26,818 nt of DNA from NCBI GenBank assembly GCA_003577005.1, contig QEUW01000115.1:1-26818 (forward strand), given 5' to 3'. The DNA is from Chloroflexota bacterium (GTDB taxonomy: Bacteria > Chloroflexota > Anaerolineae > Caldilineales > Caldilineaceae). Under the pieces are notes generated by a model that searched no databases, had not been told where the DNA came from, and saw nothing but the letters and a program-made list of their open reading frames with translations. Within the stretch, counting starts at the first letter, position 1. Every line of letters begins with the position of its first letter. This document shows positions 1-6,390 of this stretch, piece after piece. Both the position numbers and the translations under genes were made by a program.

Positions 1-1565
1 TTGTCGCCGGTGATCATGACGATGCGCTGGACCCCGCTGCTGCGCAATTGCTGCACGGTGTTGACAGCCTCGGGCCGCAATGTGTCGGCTGCGGCCAGAA
101 AGCCCACCACTTCCCAATCGCGGTCCTCTCCCAGGGTATCCTCGACCGTGCTGCGCCGTACTACCAGCATGGCCGTCTTGCCTTTGCGTTGGAGCGCCGT
201 ACCAACCATGCGAATGGCGGGTGAGAGGTCCATCGCCTCGCTCATAAAGAGTTTGTCATTGCCAATATAGATGGTCTCTTTGTTGTCGCCGCGGTCGAAG
301 CTTGCCTGGATGCCGTGCCCTGCAATAGCGTGAAACTCTGCCGGCGCCTCCAGGTCGATGCCTGCTTCTCTGGCCTTCTCGACGATGGCGCGGCCGATGT
401 GGTGTTCGCTGCGCAATTCGGCGCTGGCGGCCAGCCGCAGCAATTCCTGCTCGGTGTAGTCGTTGAGCGGGCGTACATCGGTCACCATGACTCGGCCGGT
501 GGTGAGCGTGCCGGTCTTGTCAAAAGCGAAGGTGTCCACCTCGGCCATCTTTTCCAGATAGGCGCCGCCTTTGAAGAGGACGCCGCCGCGCGCCGCCGCC
601 GCAATCGCGCTGAGGATGCTGGCCGGGGTGCTGATGATGAGCGCACATGGGCTGGCCACCACCAGCAGGGTCATGGCCCGGTAGAGCGTATCGCTAAACG
701 CTTCGTTTGAAAAGAGCTGGGGAATGAGCATGGCCAGCAGCGTGGCGCCGATCACCGCATAGGTGTAGGGTGCGCTAAAGCGGTCGATAAAGCGCTGGGT
801 CGGCGAGGCGTCCTGGCGCGCTTCTTCGACGAGGCGGATGATTTTGCTGAGGGTGCTCTCCGAGGCCAGCTTGGTGACCTCGATCTCCAGCGCGCCTCCC
901 CCGTTGATCGTCCCGGCGAAGACCGGGTCACCAGTTCGCTTCGCTACGGGGACGCTCTCACCGGTGATGGAACTCTGGTCGATGTTGCTCGCTCCCTTGC
1001 TCACGACGCCGTCGACGGGCAGCCGTTCGCCCGGGCCCACCAGCACAATCTCCCCGATCTGGATGTCATCGATAGGGCGTTCGACCTCGGTTGCCCCCTG
1101 GCGGACGCGGGCGGTTTCGGGGCGGAGGACGGCCAACGCTTCGATGGCCTTGCGCGTTCGCTCCATGGCAAAGGTTTCCAGCGCACCGCTGAGGGTAAAA
1201 AGAAAGAGCAGCAGCGCGCCCTCTTCCCATTCACCAATGAGCGCAGCGCCGAGCGCGGCGGTGATCATCAAAAAGTCGATGTCAAGTCTGCCCTTTTTTG
1301 CTTCCTCAATTGCACCCATCAAACCGGAGTAGCCACCGGCAAGATAGGCGACGAGCGCCACCAGGAGCACAGCCCAGCCCGGCAGGAACCCTGTGGCGCC
1401 GCCGATCCACCCGGCCAGCAGCGCAACCAGGGTGATCAAGGCCAGCCAGAGTTCGAGGTTTGTACGCCAGTAGGCGAGAAAGGGGGTCGAGCCACCGGTG
1501 GTTTGGAGCGGGGCGGCAGCCGCAGGCGAAGACTCCCTCTGTGAAGATGCAGTCTGTGTTGTCAT
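1..1565 (-). CDS. P1B-type metal-efflux ATPase (SPC motif), C-terminus beyond window
   Basis: An open frame runs from ATG at 1565 to the window edge (521 complete codons). It encodes a heavy-metal P-type ATPase that pumps a transition metal across the cytoplasmic membrane. Visible motifs are the actuator TGES at residue 201, the transmembrane metal-site motif SPC at 305-307 (not CPC), the phosphorylation motif DKTGT with Asp349, and TGD at 519-521, where the window ends. The hinge GDGxND and the last membrane helices are missing only because of the window edge. There is no N-terminal CxxC metal-binding domain; hydrophobic segments start near residue 35. The SPC motif is typical of the P1B-4 group (Co/Fe exporters such as CtpD and PfeT). 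The nucleotide-domain motif reads SEHH (386-389) where SEHP is usual. It lies 6 nt after a Fur/PerR-like gene, which suggests iron efflux; other metals remain possible. Confidence 0.93.
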   Translation of the reverse strand, partial: MTTQTASSQRESSPAAAAPLQTTGGSTPFLAYWRTNLELWLALITLVALLAGWIGGATGFLPGWAVLLVALVAYLAGGYSGLMGAIEEAKKGRLDIDFLMITAALGAALIGEWEEGALLLFLFTLSGALETFAMERTRKAIEALAVLRPETARVRQGATEVERPIDDIQIGEIVLVGPGERLPVDGVVSKGASNIDQSSITGESVPVAKRTGDPVFAGTINGGGALEIEVTKLASESTLSKIIRLVEEARQDASPTQRFIDRFSAPYTYAVIGATLLAMLIPQLFSNEAFSDTLYRAMTLLVVASPCALIISTPASILSAIAAAARGGVLFKGGAYLEKMAEVDTFAFDKTGTLTTGRVMVTDVRPLNDYTEQELLRLAASAELRSEHHIGRAIVEKAREAGIDLEAPAEFHAIAGHGIQASFDRGDNKETIYIGNDKLFMSEAMDLSPAIRMVGTALQRKGKTAMLVVRRSTVEDTLGEDRDWEVVGFLAAADTLRPEAVNTVQQLRSSGVQRIVMITGD

Positions 1566-1571
1566 GTTGAT

Positions 1572-2006
1572 TCAATCTTTCTCTTGTTGGCACGCCCGGC
1601 AAAGGCCAAATACCTGAACATGCACTGTGTTGAGGGTAAAGCGGGCCCGTTGTTCCAGCGCAGCCACGAGTTCGGTGGAAAGGGGCGGTGGTTCGTAGTC
1701 GATCACCGTGCGGCAGCGCTGGCAAACAAGATTGGCGTGCGGCTTCATATTTGTTTCATAATGGGTATGCTCATCCCCCAGGTCGATCTGGACCAGGGCG
1801 CCCGCACGTTCGAGCGCGTTGAGGGTATTATAGACCGTCGCCCGGCTGATCTCCGGTGAAAGCGCGGTGACCCCAGCATAGACCTCCGAGGGTGTGGGGT
1901 GGCTGTTGATCGTGGCCAGGTATTGGCAAACGGCGCGCCGTTGGGGGGTGATCCGGTGGCCGGCGTGGCGTAGGGCATCGAGGAGCGTCGTAATAGCTTG
2001 TGACAT
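1572..2006 (-). CDS. Fur/PerR-family metalloregulator
   Basis: This 144-residue protein has the length and layout of the Fur family: an N-terminal winged helix with recognition segment SRATVYNTLNAL (about 54-65) and a C-terminal dimerisation domain. Two CxxC pairs (Cys95/98 and Cys136/139) would form the structural zinc site. Asp103 lies five residues after Cys98, where PerR has Asp104 and E. coli Fur has Glu, so the protein looks PerR-like. Aligning by eye with Bacillus PerR, the regulatory site would be His36, Glu84, His90, Asn92 and Asp103; Asn92 replaces the second His of the usual HxH. It is the first gene of an operon with the metal ATPase, and its promoter carries a PerR-like box, so autoregulation is likely. 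Fur, Zur or another subtype cannot be excluded from sequence alone. Confidence 0.93.
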   Translation of the reverse strand: MSQAITTLLDALRHAGHRITPQRRAVCQYLATINSHPTPSEVYAGVTALSPEISRATVYNTLNALERAGALVQIDLGDEHTHYETNMKPHANLVCQRCRTVIDYEPPPLSTELVAALEQRARFTLNTVHVQVFGLCRACQQEKD

Positions 2007-2020
2007 AAACAGTCCAGATT

Positions 2021-2037
2021 TTTAGAATGATTCTAAA
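2021..2037. promoter_or_regulatory. PerR/Fur-type operator (perfect 8-1-8 palindrome)
   Basis: TTAGAATGATTCTAA at 2022-2036 is a perfect 7-1-7 palindrome, extended by one base pair on each side. It matches the Bacillus PerR box (TTATAATnATTATAA) except for one symmetric G/C pair. It lies just downstream of the predicted -10 of the regulator gene and 15 bp before its ATG, a position suited to repression by the gene's own product. Confidence 0.8.
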
Positions 2038-2048
2038 TAACTTTTGCT

Positions 2049-2077
2049 AGGATAACAGGATTTGAGCGAGTTGTCAA
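2049..2077 (-). promoter_or_regulatory. Sigma-70 promoter of the regulator-ATPase operon
   Basis: On the minus strand a TTGACA -35 box (2077-2072) is followed after exactly 17 bp by TATCCT (2054-2049). The predicted transcript start, near 2042, is a few bases upstream of the palindromic operator at 2021-2037. The -35 lies in one arm of an 11-bp inverted repeat shared with the divergent oxidase promoter. Confidence 0.7.
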
Positions 2078-2138
2078 ACAACTTGAGGCGAAGCGAAGCT
2101 TTCGCCAAAAGCCCTGTTTCTCTCCATGTTGTTTGACA
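2072..2138. repeat. Inverted repeat holding both divergent -35 boxes
   Basis: TGTCAAACAAC (2072-2082) and its exact reverse complement GTTGTTTGACA (2128-2138) flank the midpoint between the two divergent promoters. Each promoter therefore reads GTTGTTTGACA into its own -35 hexamer. Between the arms lies a second small hairpin, GGCGAA (2086-2091) with TTCGCC (2101-2106). The symmetry could mark a shared regulator site or simply a duplicated promoter element. Confidence 0.7.
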
Positions 2139-2161
2139 GCCCTTGTGAAGTTTGGTACAAT
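2133..2161 (+). promoter_or_regulatory. Sigma-70 promoter of the cytochrome oxidase operon
   Basis: TTGACA (2133-2138), a 17-bp spacer and TACAAT (2156-2161) form a near-consensus promoter. It faces the oxidase genes, and the expected start near 2168 leaves a leader of about 27 nt before the first GTG codon. Confidence 0.8.
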
Positions 2162-2194
2162 CCCGCTGCGTGTTCAGGAGGATAACGAGGCCCT

Positions 2195-2548
2195 GTGAAT
2201 CGCAATCTGCTCACACCACTGACCCTTTTGGCAGTCGCTGGCTGGCTGCTCTTTAGTTATGCCCCACAGACTTGGGGCGGGTTGCCTGTTCTGGCGTTCC
2301 CCATTGACAAGATGGGGTACCTGTTTAGACCGCTGGCGCTCATCGTATTGCTGATCTTCCTTGTGTTGCAGGGCGTGCTGGTCTGGGCGACCTTCCGGCT
2401 CCGTGGGCCGACGCGAGCGAACGAATTGGCCGATGGGCGGCGGCTGCGCGTTGGCGCTGAACTCTTCTGGACGGCGCTTCCCCTCCTGATGACGGTTGGT
2501 TTGGCGCTGCTCAGCTATCCAACCTGGTCCGCGCTGGCCTCGCCCTGA
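2195..2548 (+). CDS. Two-helix membrane protein resembling the COX2 membrane hairpin
   Basis: This 117-residue protein starts at GTG 2195, preceded by AGGAGG (2176-2181) and a nearer GAGG. It has an N-terminal hydrophobic segment (about 8-25) and two further ones (about 44-66 and 91-112). The last contains AELFWTALPLLMTVGLALLS, which resembles the second membrane helix of oxidase subunit II, where the next gene has LEILWTAIPLALVVIFAFIG. The soluble CuA domain is absent. It is the first gene after the oxidase promoter. I infer a truncated paralogue of subunit II or a small accessory subunit; no enzymatic residues are visible. Confidence 0.75.
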   Translation: MNRNLLTPLTLLAVAGWLLFSYAPQTWGGLPVLAFPIDKMGYLFRPLALIVLLIFLVLQGVLVWATFRLRGPTRANELADGRRLRVGAELFWTALPLLMTVGLALLSYPTWSALASP

Positions 2549-2633
2549 CTAGCTGAGAGCTTGCGAATGATAGTGCGCTACGCTCTCCGGCGCATCTTAT
2601 TCCAGACCCTTGAGGTGTAGGAGTTACGACCGT

Positions 2634-3404
2634 ATGCCGAAGTCTGCAAATGATCGAAGACACTTTATCATTGTGTCGGTGCTGATTGCGATTGGCACCG
2701 TGGTGCTCTACTGGTTGCTGGAAACGGTACTGCCGCTGCCGGCGCAGGCGAGCGTCGAGTCGCTGACCATCGACCAGTTGATCCGCTGGCACCTGTGGCT
2801 GATCGCTTTTCTTTTTTCGTTGGTCGTTGTCTTTATGCTCTATGCCATCATCATCTTCCGCCGGCGTGAGGGAGACGACACGGAAGGCGAACACTTTGAA
2901 GGCAACACGACGCTGGAGATTCTATGGACGGCCATCCCGCTGGCGCTGGTAGTGATCTTTGCCTTTATCGGCATCGACACGCTCAACCGGGTCGTCTTTG
3001 AAGATCCAAACGAGGTAACGGTGAAGGCGGTGGGTTTTCAGTGGGGCTGGCGGTTTGAATACCCCACTGGCGTGCAGAGCCAGGAGCTCGTGCTGCCGGT
3101 GGATCGCCGCGTGCGGATGGAACTGGAGACGCAAGATGTCAACCATGCGTTCTGGATTCCCGAATTCCGCGTCAAGCAGGATCTGTTGGCGGGCCAAACC
3201 AACGAGTTACGGTTTACACCCACGATGACCAGCGCCGACTATGAAGCCGAGCACGGCCGCGAGATCCGGCTGGTCTGTGCTGAACTGTGCGGTCGTGCCC
3301 ACTGGAGTATGTATGCAGTCGTCAAGGTCGTGCCCGAGGCGGAATATACCGCCTGGCTGGACGAACAGTTTGCCAGCCAGGCGCCGGGAGTGGCGCAGAA
3401 GTAA
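2634..3404 (+). CDS. coxB: Cytochrome c oxidase subunit II (CuA)
   Basis: Subunit II accepts electrons from cytochrome c through its binuclear CuA centre on the outer face of the membrane. ATG 2634 is preferred (256 aa; GGAG about 10 nt upstream) over an in-frame TTG at 2610. Hydrophobic segments are at about 11-33, 52-76 and 93-117. The soluble domain carries the aromatic patch QWGWRFEYP (136-144), the first CuA ligand His171 in VNHAFWIPEF, and the CxxxCGxxHxxM motif giving Cys215, Cys219, His223 and Met226. There is no fused cytochrome c domain, so a separate electron donor is expected. The next gene, subunit I, follows after a 97-nt spacer that contains a long hairpin. Confidence 0.96.
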   Translation: MPKSANDRRHFIIVSVLIAIGTVVLYWLLETVLPLPAQASVESLTIDQLIRWHLWLIAFLFSLVVVFMLYAIIIFRRREGDDTEGEHFEGNTTLEILWTAIPLALVVIFAFIGIDTLNRVVFEDPNEVTVKAVGFQWGWRFEYPTGVQSQELVLPVDRRVRMELETQDVNHAFWIPEFRVKQDLLAGQTNELRFTPTMTSADYEAEHGREIRLVCAELCGRAHWSMYAVVKVVPEAEYTAWLDEQFASQAPGVAQK

Positions 3405-3410
3405 AAGATT

Positions 3411-3470
3411 GAGAGACTAGAGATAGAGAGACTAGAGCCAATCCCTCAGTCTCTCTATCTCTAGTCTCTC
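3411..3470. repeat. Hairpin element 1: 23-bp perfect arms, heptad-phased
   Basis: Arms 3411-3433 and 3448-3470 are exact reverse complements over 23 bp with a 14-nt loop. Internally the element reads in words of 7 or 8 bp (for example AGAGACT at 3412, 3427 and, as its inverse AGTCTCT, at 3448 and 3463). It occupies most of the spacer between subunit II and subunit I. There is no T-run, so it is unlikely to be a terminator. Confidence 0.9.
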
Positions 3471-3501
3471 TCGAATAGCGGCGGTATAGGAGACAAACGT
3501 T

Positions 3502-5367
3502 ATGTCGCTGATGGATTTAGGGTTGGTGCGTGGCTTAGTAGGTCAGGCCCTGGGAATGGTTGCGGGCATGGCGCTGGCGATGGTGATCCGCCTGGCAGCG
3601 GGGATGCCGGCGTGGGCGGAGGAGCCGGTGCTCGTCAGCGGTATTCTGGTGGGAGCAATTGGTTTTCTCATCGGGGTGGGCGCGATCACCGACTGGTCCA
3701 AATGGTGGGTGGGCAAAGAGACGCCCTTTATCCACGGGCCACCGGTGGGCAAGCCGGCCTGGGTGCGCTACTTTAGTGTCGATTACAACCATAAGATCAT
3801 TGGCATCCAGTATGGTGTCACTGGGTTGCTGATGATCATGATCGGCGGTGGTTTTGCGGTCATCTTTCGCACCGAACTGGCGCGCGCCGGGCTGCAATTT
3901 TTGGGTGAGAACACCTATAACACGGTGATGAGTCTGCACGGCTGGGCTGCGCTCTTTGGCATTCTGATCGGCATTGGCGGCATGGCGAACTATGTGGTGC
4001 CGCTCATGCTGGGCGCCGAGGACATGGCCTTTCCCCGGCTCAACGCCTTTGCCTACTGGATCAATGTCCCTGCGATCGTACTCTTGCTGGGGAGCGCTTA
4101 TTATGGCTGGGATGCCGGTTGGACGGTTTATCCTCCTTTGAGCACTATTGGGCCGGCAGGCTTTCAGTTTGTCTTTTGGGCGATCTTCTTGTTGGGCTTC
4201 TCTTCCATTCTCGGTTCGCTCAACCTGATTGCAACTATCTTGCTGATGCGCCCGCCGGGGATGAGTCTCTTCCGCATGCCCATCTTCTGTTGGGCAGTGC
4301 TGGCGACGAGCTTTATCCAGTTGACGGCGACACAGTCTATCGCTACCTCCTTCCTGATGCTCTCCATGCAACGTCTGCTGGGGATGGGCTTCTTCGACCC
4401 GGCCAAGGGAGGCGAGCCGCTGCTCTTCCAGCATCTCTTCTGGTTCTATTCGCACCCGGCGGTTTACGTCTTTGTGCTGCCGGGGCTGGGGATCATCAGC
4501 GAGTTGTTGCCGGTCTTCGCACGCAAACCGCTCTTTGGCTATCGGTGGATTGCGCTGTCGAGCATTGGGATTGCGCTGATCGGCTTTATCGTCTGGGGCC
4601 ACCACATGTTTACCTCGGGCTATGCCCCCAACCTGCGCATCTGGTTTATGCTCTCGACCTTGTTGGTGGCTGTGCCGACCGGCGTGAAGTTCTTCAGCTG
4701 GTTAGGAACGCTCTGGGGTGGCAAGCTCGAGTTCCCCACGCCGATGCTCTTTGTGCTGGGCGCCATCTCGGTCTTCCTCATCGGCGGCCTTAGCGGCCCG
4801 ATCCTGGCGACGGTGGCGTCGGACTTGCCTTTGCATGACAGCTACTTCGTGGTGGGGCACTTCCACGGCACCATCTTTGGCGGCTTTGTCTTCCCCTTCT
4901 TTGCGGCCATCTATTACTGGTATCCAAAGATCACCGGTCGCATGTATAACGAGACGTTGGGCAAGATCCACTTCTGGATCATGATGCCGGCTTTTTGGTT
5001 CCAGAGCATCGGCCAGATGACCGTCGGCACAATGGGCATGCGCCGCCGCATCGCCGACTATGAGCAGGCGCTGGGCGGCATGGTCAACAGCAACCTGGGC
5101 GCCGTTGAGGTAGGCCACATTGTCATCACCATCGCCGCCTATGCTATCGCCTTTGGCGTCTTGCTGATGATCTACAATCTCTTCAACAGCGCTGATGTGG
5201 GCGAAGCGGCCGGCGACAACCCCTGGCGTTCGCGTTCACCCGAATGGCAGATCCCATCACCCGTACCGGAACACAGCTTCGCCCAACCCATTGCCGTGGT
5301 GGGCGAACCCTACGACTACGGTTTGCCCGGCAATTATGTGGCGGCGGCAACGGCTGGAGATGACTGA
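3502..5367 (+). CDS. coxA: Cytochrome c oxidase subunit I, A2-type, with N-terminal extension
   Basis: This 621-residue protein is the catalytic haem-copper subunit that reduces O2 and pumps protons. Ligands visible are His146 (low-spin haem), His318, His367 and His368 (CuB), and His453 and His455 in GHFHG. Tyr322 of HPAVY would be the cross-linked Tyr. The motif is YSHPAVY (316-322): the D-channel Glu of HPEVY is absent and the Tyr-Ser pair is present, which defines the A2 subtype. K-channel Lys396 is kept in PTGVKFFSW, and Asp174/Asn181 match the D-channel entrance. The usual first helix (near DYNHKIIGIQY, 94-104) is preceded by about 90 residues with two extra hydrophobic stretches (about 9-33 and 43-63). 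ATG 3502 has AGGAG about 8 nt upstream. Confidence 0.96.
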   Translation: MSLMDLGLVRGLVGQALGMVAGMALAMVIRLAAGMPAWAEEPVLVSGILVGAIGFLIGVGAITDWSKWWVGKETPFIHGPPVGKPAWVRYFSVDYNHKIIGIQYGVTGLLMIMIGGGFAVIFRTELARAGLQFLGENTYNTVMSLHGWAALFGILIGIGGMANYVVPLMLGAEDMAFPRLNAFAYWINVPAIVLLLGSAYYGWDAGWTVYPPLSTIGPAGFQFVFWAIFLLGFSSILGSLNLIATILLMRPPGMSLFRMPIFCWAVLATSFIQLTATQSIATSFLMLSMQRLLGMGFFDPAKGGEPLLFQHLFWFYSHPAVYVFVLPGLGIISELLPVFARKPLFGYRWIALSSIGIALIGFIVWGHHMFTSGYAPNLRIWFMLSTLLVAVPTGVKFFSWLGTLWGGKLEFPTPMLFVLGAISVFLIGGLSGPILATVASDLPLHDSYFVVGHFHGTIFGGFVFPFFAAIYYWYPKITGRMYNETLGKIHFWIMMPAFWFQSIGQMTVGTMGMRRRIADYEQALGGMVNSNLGAVEVGHIVITIAAYAIAFGVLLMIYNLFNSADVGEAAGDNPWRSRSPEWQIPSPVPEHSFAQPIAVVGEPYDYGLPGNYVAAATAGDD

Positions 5368-5370
5368 TGA

Positions 5371-5440
5371 ATGGTTAATGGTTGATGCTCAATGGTTAAC
5401 GGTTGACCATTGAGCATCAACCATTAACCGCTAACCATTG
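5371..5440. repeat. Hairpin element 2: ten heptads, 23-bp perfect arms
   Basis: The 70 bp are ten consecutive 7-bp words, all beginning with A (such as ATGGTTA and ATGGTTG; the second half carries their inverses). Arms 5373-5395 and 5407-5429 are exact reverse complements over 23 bp, and the 11-nt loop can pair further. The element fills the gap between the subunit I stop codon and the ribosome binding site of the next gene. Confidence 0.92.
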
Positions 5441-5450
5441 TGGAGGCCCA

Positions 5451-5654
5451 ATGAACTCAAGACGAGCGGCGGCATACCGGTTCAGTTCCATGATTGCGCT
5501 GGTTCTGGCGGTACTGACTGGGATCGAATATGTGGCGGCGTTGTACCACGCCGGGGCAGTGATCATGTTTTTGCTGGCGTTGGCCAAAGCCTATTTTGTA
5601 GTGAACTTTTTTATGCATATCTCTCGCCTCTGGCGAACGGATGGAGGACACTAG
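5451..5654 (+). CDS. Cytochrome c oxidase subunit IV (prokaryotic type)
   Basis: A 67-residue protein with two membrane helices (about 13-30 and 35-55) and the typical second-helix pattern ALAKAYFVVNFFMHISRLWR. Small subunits of this kind sit in the membrane part of bacterial aa3/caa3 oxidases and are thought to stabilise the complex. ATG 5451 follows TGGAGG (5441-5446) at normal spacing; an upstream in-frame extension would read through the palindrome and is rejected. Subunit III starts 3 nt after its stop codon. Confidence 0.88.
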   Translation: MNSRRAAAYRFSSMIALVLAVLTGIEYVAALYHAGAVIMFLLALAKAYFVVNFFMHISRLWRTDGGH

Positions 5655-5657
5655 CTC

Positions 5658-6323
5658 ATGGCAGTCGCAACACCGACACTGGAACACGGTCACGCCGTAA
5701 AAGCCGCCCCTGCCCATGGGCATGTCGAGCACGGTCATGGCGACAATTATGCCGTTGCGTGGCGCTACAATCGCCTCGGCCTGTGGCTCTTCTTCCTCTC
5801 CGAAGCCTTTTTATTTGGCGCGCTGTTGGCCACTCGCTTTTATCTGTGGCGGGAGGACGGCGTCGTTACCCGCCCGGAACTCGACCAGGTAGTAGGTCTC
5901 ATCGTCACCTCTGTGCTCTTGTTGAGCAGCTTCTCGATGAACCTGGCCGAGACGGCAATCGAACACGGCGACCGCAAGACTTTTTTGCGCGGTCTGGTTG
6001 TTACCGCCGTCCTGGGCCTTATCTTTATGGGTGGCGTCATGATCTTCGAGTGGGGTCTCGTGCCGGCCATCTATGAAGGCCATCTGACGCCTTGGGGTGA
6101 CAAGTATGGTGCAGTTGTCTTTGCCATGACGGGGATGCATGCCCTTCACGTGATCAGCGGCGTGATCTTTATCGCCATTGTCTGGAACCTGGGCCGCAAG
6201 GGGAGCTTTTCGCCTGAACGCCACTGGGGCGTGGAGGCCTGCGCCATCTACTGGCACTACGTGGACCTGGTCTGGATCTTTTTCTATCCCGCTCTATATC
6301 TTATTGGTCATGCGGTACATTGA
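5658..6323 (+). CDS. coxC: Cytochrome c oxidase subunit III
   Basis: This 221-residue membrane protein matches the five-helix form of subunit III, which stabilises the catalytic core. Recognisable segments are NRLGLWLFFLSEAFLFG near residue 37 and the C-terminal YWHYVDLVWIFFYPALYL. The N-terminus is His-rich with several HGH motifs in the first 30 residues, which could bind metal non-specifically. ATG 5658 has GGAGGA (5643-5648) overlapping the end of the subunit IV gene, so translation is probably coupled. Confidence 0.95.
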   Translation: MAVATPTLEHGHAVKAAPAHGHVEHGHGDNYAVAWRYNRLGLWLFFLSEAFLFGALLATRFYLWREDGVVTRPELDQVVGLIVTSVLLLSSFSMNLAETAIEHGDRKTFLRGLVVTAVLGLIFMGGVMIFEWGLVPAIYEGHLTPWGDKYGAVVFAMTGMHALHVISGVIFIAIVWNLGRKGSFSPERHWGVEACAIYWHYVDLVWIFFYPALYLIGHAVH

Positions 6324-6376
6324 CGTAGATGCGTAATGCGTGATACGTAATACGCATCTACGTATCACGCATTACG
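6324..6376. repeat. Hairpin element 3: interleaved inverted repeats, heptad-phased
   Basis: Beginning directly after the subunit III stop codon, the sequence runs in 7- or 8-bp words that each start with CG. Two inverted repeats interlock: ACGTAGATGCGTA (6323-6335) with 6351-6363 (13 bp), and CGTAATGCGTGATACG (6332-6347) with 6361-6376 (16 bp). They cannot form as simple nested hairpins; a transcript would choose one or form a pseudoknot-like fold. Confidence 0.9.
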
Positions 6377-6390
6377 GATTCCAGAGTATC

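Noticed and set aside
2610..2633. Upstream TTG start for coxB.
   Set aside because: It lacks a ribosome binding site, whereas ATG 2634 has GGAG at suitable distance.
3411..3470. Palindrome considered as a terminator or CRISPR remnant.
   Set aside because: There is no T-run, it lies inside an operon, and there are no regular repeats with unique spacers.
3535..4605. A 356-codon open frame antisense to coxA.
   Set aside because: The coxA frame contains all expected ligands; the antisense product is charged low-complexity sequence with no start signal.
6340..6390. GTG start that would extend CtaG by 17 residues.
   Set aside because: The added residues come entirely from the palindromic element and do not look like a CtaG N-terminus.
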